In this document: piece after piece, positions 55,199 to 64,000 of the stretch
Position numbering within the stretch: the first letter of the stretch is position 1
How the letters are laid out: every line of letters begins with the position of its first letter
Source: Monoplex corrugatus
Taxonomy: Eukaryota > Mollusca > Gastropoda > Littorinimorpha > Ranellidae
Assembly (NCBI GenBank): GCA_030674185.1
Contig: CM060312.1
Coordinates: forward strand, 71,738,237-71,802,236
Length of the DNA: 64,000 bases
Direction of reading: 5' to 3'
The notes under the pieces: generated by a model
Databases searched by the model: none
The model's input: only the letters and a program-made list of their open reading frames with translations
Told to the model about the DNA's origin: nothing
Made by a program: the position numbers and the translations under genes

Positions 55199-55539
55199 AA
55201 ACAAGACAATTAAACAATAGAGCCAGGTGTACATACAGCTCTATTGGGATGTTTTCGAGGATCACCCCAGTGAAAGGGAGTGGTCCATTGTCTCAGTGGA
55301 CAGGTTCTGGCCTGTGCAGTCCACGTCAATCCCTCCTTCATGCATTCTCAAGTAGAAGAACATTCTTGAAAGTCGTCTTAAGATAGGTGGGGTCAGTACC
55401 CCACGTGTTCTGATCCACGATCTATAAATGAAAAGGGAAAACAACACAGAGGGAGAATACAGACACAGAGGGACAGAACGGTCAGAGAGTTGACGGTCGT
55501 AGTGGGAGAGAGGCCACTCAGCCTGGCAGAGGTGCTGAG
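55199..55539 (+). mobile_element. Element B (right half of composite, filled site)
   Basis: AAACAAGACAATTAAACAAT, GAGCCAGGTGTACATACAGC, CACGATCTATAAATGAAAAG, ending GGCAGAGGTGCTGAG. Same as 62442-62780. A minus frame of about 97 codons is partly shared between copies (LRRLSRxFFYLRMHEGG), possibly a relic ORF of the element. Confidence 0.78.
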
Positions 55540-58120
55540 CCTTTGCCAGAAACATGTCATGAAGGGAAGTTGATATCTTATTCCAATGTAGAGTTTTAGG
55601 GCTGATAGGCAAAGAAGTAGGATTGTTTTAGGACGTAGGCAAATAAGAATAAGAGAATGAATGATTATGCTTTAAGTTGAACATGCTTAATTAAAGAAAC
55701 TATACACTGACTTGTAATGCTATGTGTGGACTGCTTTTAAAAGTTATTGCTTGTGTGCTTAATGCGTTTCTACTCGTCTCTCTCCTTTCTCGTTGTTGTG
55801 TGTGATCTGTATATAGAAAGGTAATTCCACATAATCATCCCCCACATTCCAGAACATCACCCAAAATTCTTCCCGTGACACATGATCAACCCAAAATCCT
55901 CCCCGCAACAGATGTTGGAGATGCAGTTGATCCCCCTCACCTACTCGTTAGCATGAATAGAGTTTAAAAAAATCTAAAACAACATATGTGTATAGACGTT
56001 GACAGAAATAACGAAAAAGAGACACACAACGAGAAAATTGAGAGCCTTAGAGAAATAGACAAAACGTTGTATGAAAAAAACAGTGTTTTATTCTTTACTA
56101 CTTCTAATTATATGAAGACTTCATTCCTAGCTCGATTATTTGCTTGTAAATTGTTGTAAAGTAAAGCGTTTCAAAGGTATCACCTACTGACACAGTGAAG
56201 GCTCTAGGCCTGAGCGATGTGCGATCAGGTAAACTTTCCAGTTCATTACGCTTTGCTGAAGGCGTTTGTCTGCAGGCTAATGACAAGGATTCATCTGTGT
56301 AGCAACATATATTGACAATTCACTAAACTTACGGCCTCAGTCTTGATTCATTTTTATTAGCTGATTAACGCTTTTAGGCCTGGATACAGTGTTGAGGCAA
56401 GTTACCAAATGATCTTCTGTTACTGACCACGTTCGTACTAGTCTTTGTTCAACATGGTGTATTTTTTTTAGTGTAGTTTCTTCATTTCCAATAGTTCGTA
56501 AACTGATTGCTTGACAAAGACAGTTCTGGAGACAGTAGCTTGCATATTCCTTTAACTGTCTCAGATGATGTAGCACAACATGGGACGCACAGCGGTAAAC
56601 AAACTTTACCCACCTGCCCACCAGTGTCACTGTAACTGTAGTGGAGGTTAACACACACGCAATGCTCTGACCTAACAGGCAATGTCTGTCCACACACAGG
56701 CGTTGAGTCGATTGACCATGATTACTGTAGCTCGAGTTTGCCACTTTTCAATGAAATAACAGTCAACACTCATTAAAATAGTTACTCTCTTTTCGGGAAC
56801 TACCACTTCACTTGCCCTATCTCTGTCCTCTCTGCTAAGGCAGAGAGACTACAATGGTAATAATTACGAATTGATAGCTGCTGTCGAGCGTTTGTAAATA
56901 CAGCTTTTGAGAAACGGTTTTGTTACGTTTTTTCATCAATTGGTGATGGGTTGTACGAATTTCATTTCCTTGTTCTATTCCTTCGTCTGCTTCATAGGTG
57001 TGATAGTTTTTTGTCTTCTTGTTCGGGTGATTCCGGTCATTTCTGAGGGTGCTAATGGATACAATCATATTGAGAGAATTTAGATGTTTCTTTGCTCTGA
57101 GCCATGCATGAATACAGCTACTACCTGAGCCATTCCTAGGCCCAACTTCACACAGCGTTCTACCATCTCATTGTTATCGCTCTCACGTCTCTTCAAGTCA
57201 GTGCAACACAGAACGCACAGCAATTCTCTAATGTCCAGTATTCTAAACAATCGTTACTTCCCTCCGTATACAACGACATTGTATTCTTGTTTATTGTCCA
57301 TGTTTTGTCTTACAGTTCTGTATTCTAACTGAACGCGTTGTGGTCCTGATCTTCTGATTATGTCTATGTTCAACCATTTGCCTGCCTAGTTTGTCTTGTG
57401 TACACGTCATTTGATTACTCGGAACTGTTTTATACCTTGTGGTTCCAATGCAGCTGATCCTTCGTGGTTCTTTTTGTCTTTCTGAGCTACAGTGTCAGGT
57501 TCGTCGTCGCCGTCAGTCCATGTGTATATTCCTGCTATTCAATGCGTAATTCACTGTTGTGTCATCTCTACGGGTTGGTCGTTGTGGTAGACAAACGTGT
57601 AGGGAAATGTGGAGTGGAGGTATCCACATTTTAGTCGGTTATCACTGACACTGGAAACCACCTGTGTGAGCAATACACTCGACTATTAACAGTATGTCGA
57701 CACTTATGTTGGTGTGCAGTGCTTTTCTTTTCTTTCTCCCAAGTCATACGTATGCATCTTTTCGTAAGTCCATTAGTTCATGCACCGACTTAACTGCTCG
57801 CAATCTCCTACTGTTCAGTTTCAATTGCCAACCCCTGCATGGTTTGTACTCTGTTGGTCATGTTATTTAGTTATATATCGCACTTCATATGCACTACAAC
57901 TGATATGTGGTTTACTTGCTTCAGCGTGCTTATTGATACATAATGACACATTGCATCGTACTTACACTGGTTTTTCTAACATGGTTCTCGTGCATTAGTG
58001 CCACATACTAGCATCTTACTTACCGCTCATGCTACATTTGTGCTTCATACTACGTGGCAAAACGATGAAGAGTCAAGTGCTGGCAGCTATGAGTATTGCC
58101 TCGTCTTCTATTTCATAATG
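55540..58120. other. Unrecognised, single-copy-like sequence
   Basis: About 2.6 kb with no repeat match in the window and no frame that I recognise. The longest (135 codons minus, 56337-56744) has no domain signature. May be intronic or intergenic. Confidence 0.45.
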
Positions 58121-59095
58121 TGTTTACTACGACATAATGTCAGAGGGCTAAAGCCCTACTTCTACTCCATGGTGAGTTGTATACATACGTCAGATGGCCA
58201 GATACTGGTGGCCCTGATCTTCCTTCATTCCTACTTGATGGCGCACATTGTACGACATATGTCATAGAGCTGGAACCCTACTTCTACTTCATGGTGTGTA
58301 TTGTGAGACATTTATTACTGGGTGCCGTGCTTGAGGACCCAACAGTGCATATGTCTGTTCTACAGAGGATTTATCAATTCACACGAAGCACACGTAGCCT
58401 TGTTAAAGTATGTTGGATGCCATATTGCTTAATTGTCACTGAGGAACTGACATTGGATGCAAAACTATGCTTCCCTTGTGTCCAGAAATTACGAACCAGT
58501 TCAGTATGTCTACTACATCTTCCTATAATGACCAACAGTCTTCTTAGCATTGTCACAGTACCTTAGATACTTGTCTTGATAATGAGTATTGTATATCATT
58601 TATGATGCGGCGTCTTCGTTTTGTTGTGTACGTCTCGATACTAATAAGCTCCTATAGTTGCCGCTGACAGTCTCTCGATTTCAAACTTAATTACTGACCC
58701 ATACTTAGCACATTGCATGGATAATATCATCCATTTATGCCTAGTATTGCCCAACTTTTTTTTTTCAATTATTTTTGGTGTGTATTGAGTGACACTCGTC
58801 ACATGGTGCCGTGCTTGAGGGCCTAATGGTGCATATGTGTCGATTCTTTGATCAGAAGATTTTTCAATTCACATGATATGGCACACATAATCAAAGACTG
58901 ATAAAAGTATGTACAGTGACGTGAATGACTACTACTGAGGAAATGACGCTATAAGTATGCAAACATTCTTCTTTTTCTTGTGCTCAGTAGCGGTGATTCA
59001 ATCTACTGAGTCGGACGTATGATACTAGTAATACTACTGTCTACGGACCTACCTTCTTATTTGTGTTGTGTATGTTGTGGTACTAATGTGTTTGT
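58120..59095. repeat. Old local duplication
   Basis: 58299-58650 and 58780-59095 are diverged direct copies: GTGCCGTGCTTGAGGACCCA against GTGCCGTGCTTGAGGGCCTA, then GTGCATATGTCTGTTCT against GTGCATATGTGTCGATTCT, ACTGAGGAACTGAC against ACTGAGGAAATGAC, and a shared end TACTAAT. A third partial unit (CCCTACTTCTACTCCATGGT at 58153 against CCCTACTTCTACTTCATGGT at 58274) lies upstream. Confidence 0.65.
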
Positions 59096-62000
59096 TTTGT
59101 TGCAGGAAAATATTCTTCACAATACAAGAACCATCACGGTCTGACTCCAAATGTTAATATTTGGTTGCATGACGGCTGTCAATCGTTTCACTAGTCCTGT
59201 TGTTTTTGCCACCTTTAAATCAGGACCATCAATCATTCTTGATTAAATGTTCCGACATATTTAATCAAACGTTACATAGTATATACAACGTTTCCATACT
59301 CTTTGATTATTATCGCAATGGAAATCCGTTGCAAGGGCCAGTGCCCTGCTGCCCGTATCTACCCTCCTTGCATTCATCTTTATTCGTTACGTTACAGTCG
59401 TTATTATAGCCACACCGTCCTCAGAATGATTGCTCGCGCTCTACAGCTCATTTATTTTGTGTACACACTTTTCCATTCCTTTGCATAATTTCATTATCAT
59501 GCTCATATGCGTTCATCTGCATACTGCGTACCCTGCGTTCATCTGTGCTGTCCAATCCTGCGTTCATTACACGTTCGTCAGTATCATTTTATATCTGTGT
59601 TCAGAGGATGTTCACCACGTTACTCTTCTACTCATTTATGTTCATGCAACCCCAGGGTATATCATTGTATACCATATGTCGTCTTCTCATCCTTTGATAT
59701 CACTTCACATCATACGTTATCATTGTGTATCAGTTATATTATTTCATATCATCTGGTATGATCTTGTATGCCGTTGTATCATTTGATGTCATCTCGTATG
59801 TGACATCATACCATACCAGTTCCTTCCTTGAGTTTGTAGGTGTCTTGTTGTATCATATTACATCATGCAGTCCCTGTTCTCCTCTATCTCCTTGTTTCAT
59901 TGATTTCATGCTCGTTGTTATCGTCCTCTACCTGTTTTTTACGTTTTCATCACTTCATTGACATCTTGAAAGTTACTATTTGCACTTCCTCGTCAATACA
60001 TGTTTGTTTCATTCTTTGAACAGAATTCTCATTGTGTCGTGGCTACATGTCTCTCAGTATTTTTTTCACGTGATCATACTAACCGTACTAACAATAATAA
60101 CATAATTCAAGTGATTCGATTTTTCTTCCAAGAGACCTACATGTTTCATTTCATTGTCATTCGTTTGCTATAAAGTAATTATGTGCGATAAAAAAAAATT
60201 GGTATGATGAAACCTCAACTGAGTTCTGTAACACGTTTGCAAGCCTTTTTACACCCTCTCCCGTACCAAAGAAACACGCCACTTTATGTTATTTTGTGTA
60301 CTTTTTCAGCTTGCTTCGAACATGAGTATTCAAGTGCTATAGGTTAATTACTTTGTGTACGTCATGTGAGACGACCTTGGTAAATCGCCAACGAACTTTT
60401 GCAGCAAACATGTGTCAGCATTGGACTCCTTATGCTACAAATACACTGTCGTCTTCAATCTTGCTTGTTCCTGGGACTATCTTAATGTGTACTAGTGCTT
60501 TGATGACATTTGAAGTGACATTTTTCCTTGATGAATCCCATTCGCTTCCTAGCACCGATCTTAACTTGTCTTCATGGTTTATGTGCAGTGTAGAGTAGAG
60601 CACTGCATGTCTTGCAATCTTGTGAAGATATCAAGGTTATGAAGGTTCATTTGTATGAACCACAATCCGTGTTCGTTTTTTTCCAAGATTTATTATGATT
60701 GTTTACACCAGTAATTTCTTTTTCCAGGCTGAATATGTACTATGCACAATACTTAGCATTAAGATTTGCGTTTTCAAGTTATATTACTCCATGTGCGATT
60801 TTGTTTTCAATTTGCATTGCTCCATGTATGAACTGTGTTTTCCAATTGCATTCTCCGTGTTTTCAACCTGCATTTATCTACGTATGCTTTGCGTTATTAA
60901 GCTGCAATTCCCAAGGTATGCATTTTTGTTTTGTTTTTTTACAATATTTATCCATATCTGAATCGCATTAAAGAATTGCTTTTCTCCATATTTGAAGTGT
61001 TTTCAAACAGTATTTCTCCGTGTATACATTGTGTTTCTCTACCAACAATTGTCTGGAATGATGTTTTCTTTGTACGATTATTTTGCAGTTTTCATGCCTT
61101 GCCTTCATATATACGCTCCATATCCTTATTTAAGAATACAGTGTAATAATGTCGGGTATTGTAGTCAATCTCATTCATCCTTCACGTATGCTTCCCCTTC
61201 GCAAATATTCATTAGCCTACTTATTCTTGACATGAATGACAAACGATTGTTCTACTTTCTTGATAAAACTCTCTTATACCCAATTTTCCCCAAACCCTTG
61301 AATCACGAACCATTGTGCATTTCAGCACTTGCTCTTCATCAACTAAATGTTCCACACCATCACACCAGTTCTTCATAAGCTTGCTTCACTACTGGTTTCA
61401 GTTCCAAGCTACAGGAACTGTCAAACCATCTCAGCACTTCTTTCTGAGCCATCCCCTTGCGCTGGCTTAGATCTTCACTGTGCCACCCACCTGCTCAGCA
61501 ACAGTCAGTTTCAGAAACATCATCCGCACATAGGTTCCTCACCATTGCATGTTACAAGAGTGACACAGACAGTTATAATGGTATGACTCCTGACATGGTC
61601 TTCACCACATGTATCACCACCCTCATCTCTACAGTCACCAGGCAGTCTGCATTTCTTTATCGTCTTTAGCCTGACTGCTTGCTTGACACACCAGTTCACC
61701 TTTTGCCTCCATATTTCTTTTGACGTCCTCCTGCATAAGTCAAACGGACATGAACTTTGCTGTACAACCAGAACTTATTATTCACACGTGTGCAACTGTC
61801 TTGTCGCATATAGCAGAACGTAGTAACTGGTGAGATTGTTCCTGTAGTGCACCAGAACATGTGAACATATGTGAGAATGACTGCTGACATGAATATGCAG
61901 GCAAACGTCTTCTCTGGAACTGAACTGCCTATTTCGACTTCTACAGTGCTTCAGGAAGTATGCACAAGTGTGTCTAGATTCATGCACCTTGGCATTAATT

Positions 62001-62160
62001 GAAGATGGTAAATTTCCCATCTCAAAACCTTCCTATCGCCTGTCATTTTTGTACAAAAACAAATCCTGAGCTAACAAATACCTATATGTAATTCTATTTA
62101 TGTTCACCTTCCCTAAAATGTAGAAAAAATGAGGACATTTTTTAAGGGGGAGGGGGCATA
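59096..62160. other. Unrecognised pyrimidine-rich sequence
   Basis: About 3 kb rich in TTCAT, CATTTC and TTTTC. At 60760-61040 a loosely repeated phrase (TTTTCAATTTGCATTGCTCC, TTTTCCAATTGCATTCTCCG, TTTTCAACCTGCATTTATCT) suggests a decayed minisatellite of about 40 bp. No convincing coding frame, although several of 70-130 codons exist. Confidence 0.45.
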
Positions 62161-62161
62161 T

Positions 62162-62441
62162 TATCACAGGAACCACACAGGTAGAAAACAGGCCCTACCT
62201 GTACTTCAGTCTGAGACAAAATGTTGACAATGTCTGGCAAGGCAGACAAACTAGCCTCTAGTGAAAGCTTAGGATTAACCAACGTAGAATCCCTCAAGTA
62301 GAAACAGACCCATACCTGTATTTCAGTCTGAAACATGAAGTGGACAGTGTCTGGCAAGCCAGACAAACTAGCCTCTCAACTGATGGCTTAGAATTAACCA
62401 ACATCTAGCAGTACAGCCAATCACACTTATGCTAGATGTAA
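62162..62441 (+). mobile_element. Element A (left half of composite, empty site)
   Basis: Two-unit form as at 53204; ends CACACTTATGCTAGATGTAA and continues without interruption into element B. Confidence 0.8.
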
Positions 62442-62780
62442 ACAAGACAATTTAACAATAGAGCCAGGTGTACATACAGCTCTATTGGGATGTTTTTGAG
62501 GATCGCCCCAGTGAAAGGGAGCGGTCCATTCTCAGTGGACAGGTTCTGGCCTGTGCTTGTCCACGTCAACCCCTCTTTCATGCATTCTCAAGTAGAAGAA
62601 CCTTCTTGAAAGTCGCCTTAAGATAGGTGGGGTCAGAGCCCCAGCGTGTTCTGATCCACGATCTATAAATGAAAAGGGAAAACAACACAGAGGGAGAATA
62701 CAGACACAGAGAGACAGAACGGTCAGAGAATTGACGGTCGTAGTGGGAGAGAGGCCACTCAACCTGGCAGAGGTGCTGAG
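62442..62780 (+). mobile_element. Element B (right half of composite, empty site)
   Basis: ACAAGACAATTTAACAATAG, GAGCCAGGTGTACATACAGC, ending GGCAGAGGTGCTGAG. Together with A it makes an element of about 620 bp. I see no terminal inverted repeats or poly-A; class unknown. Confidence 0.78.
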
Positions 62781-64000
62781 TGTGACGGATAGGCTGCATA
62801 TATTTACACAGTGCTGTTTTTGCATTTTCGTTGTTGTGTAAGGTTTTGGCTCATTTTTTTGCTTTTGTGGATTGGAGCACCCAGTGTTGTTTTCTGTGCC
62901 TTTATTCTCATTGGTTGAAATGGAAAATGTTTTTGGATTGGCTGTGAAGTTGAAGCATGGAGTGCGTGGAACGAGGAGTGTGTGTTGAAAAAATCTACGG
63001 AGATTTCCAGGTTGAGCGGTTGCGTTTCCTTGCTGTCTGAAGAGAACTAAACAAATCTGTTTGTCGTAAGCTGCTAATATGTTAGCAGGTTGGTAAATCT
63101 TTTATATTTTTTGAGATTACTAATGTTTGAACAAAAGTCTCCTTTTGCAGCATTAAGTGACCTTCAGGTTTGTAGAGTGTTAGCATGAGAAATTTACTTT
63201 GCCAAAAATTGAGACTTGTAAAGATTACGAAGGAGCTAGTTGAATTGGCCTGTTGTGAAATATGTTATAGGAAAGTCAGGATTCATGGATGAATGGTAGA
63301 TAAGGGAAACAATTTGTTGTAAGCTTTTGAGGTGAAGAAACGTAGTCGTGAATTAAGTATCTTGGCAGTCAAGAGTTGTATTGAGTTGTAGTTCTTGATT
63401 TAATGTTTTATGAATTACTGTTTTGGGGTTTTGATCTTTGAATGATGTACAGTCAGTGTGAATTTTATGGACAATTTTATGTATTGAGAGTTTGGACTTT
63501 TGAAACATGAGTGGCGAGTTTTGTGTTAAATTCTTTATTGTAAGATGGGGTTTTTTTGTTAAATGAATGTGAAGTTAAGTTAGTGGTCATCTTTTGGAAA
63601 TTGATAGTTAGTGTAGAATATTTGCTGTACGGCACTGTGAATGTAATTTGCCTGTGAGCTTTTAAAAGGCAAACAGTATTATTTTGGGATAAACGTCTAT
63701 CAACCGCATATTTGGATATGGTGCAGCTATTGACCTGATGCATTTATCGGCATTTTTGTACATGGAAGTACTTAGCAAATTCTTTCCTATCTACAGCTTC
63801 TGACGTGGGGAGCTGTCTGGTCTGATTGGTTCACGAGGGAGCCACATACGTACGTGACTATGGTTTCAGGGGTGGATGCCTGATCCAGTCCCTGGTCCTA
63901 AGCTGTTATGACTTTGCTACATACCTAGGCGTTTCTGACTAATGACGCCTCTGTGACTGCTCCCTGGGATTGTGCGGTAACAACGTCTAAATACAGTGAT
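62781..64000. other. Unrecognised sequence with ATTGG (inverted CCAAT) boxes
   Basis: ATTGG boxes at about 62871, 62910 and 62935 within 70 bases, then a GC-richer stretch (62950-63040). This could be a promoter and first exon, but no TATA box, initiator or coding exon is clear. The final 220 bases (63780-64000) are GC-richer and may belong to a gene beyond the window. Confidence 0.3.

Overview
The window is non-coding-rich animal nuclear DNA, most likely from a mollusc and probably a gastropod. The reasons are: no bacterial-style gene packing; very dense micro- and minisatellites; L2-like, RTE-like and CR1/Rex-like LINE fragments and a Ty3/Gypsy pol relic; tRNA-derived SINEs whose body carries the TTTCGGATGAGAC-type core that I associate with molluscan and vertebrate V-type SINEs; and one intronless class A GPCR with peptide/chemosensory-receptor features. 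The species assignment is inference. I see no rRNA or tRNA genes, CRISPR or operons. Most long open frames come from tandem repeats (GT/CA repeats, 42-bp or 27-bp units) and are not genes.

Layout. 1-2.7 kb: a 28-bp minisatellite in two sub-families, interrupted by a retroposon 3' end. 2.7-10.6 kb: microsatellites, 44-, 43-, 42- and 27/28-bp minisatellites, a palindromic repeat and a SINE. 10.6-13.8 kb: a retroposon with a nested RTE fragment, a short TTAA-ended MITE, and long CA/GT tracts. 14.0-17.85 kb: a palindromic repeat split by a TTAA-ended MITE whose right arm has expanded into about 72 copies of a 43-bp satellite with a 17-mer higher-order repeat, followed by another MITE copy. 18.0-20.1 kb: the 5' end and the 3' end of RTE-type LINEs. 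20.9-21.8 kb: a 14-bp minisatellite, a SINE and CA repeats. 21.98-23.03 kb (minus): the only convincing host gene, a single-exon GPCR. 23.9-32.2 kb: SINEs, MITEs, a Gypsy pol relic and several decayed LINEs. 33.6-38.1 kb: a retroposon, a 36-bp minisatellite, two related 42-bp minisatellites and a LINE C-terminus. 38.6-46.1 kb: a cluster of 5'-truncated RTE copies sharing one 3' end, palindromic repeats and SINEs. 46.7-49 kb: an L2-like LINE with endonuclease and the first part of RT. 50.2-50.9 kb: a 17-bp minisatellite. 53.2-55.5 kb: a composite repeat (A-B) with a young 5'-truncated L2 copy inserted between its halves; the uninterrupted A-B element is at 62.16-62.78 kb. 55.5-62.1 and 62.8-64 kb: mostly unrecognised single-copy-like DNA, with an old local duplication at 58.1-59.1 kb.

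The main theme is interaction between transposable elements and tandem repeats: a MITE seeding a satellite, retroposons landing in minisatellites, LINEs nested in other repeats, and several unrelated minisatellites with unit lengths near 42-44 bp. All repeat families were recognised by eye within this window; percentages of identity and database names were not computed.
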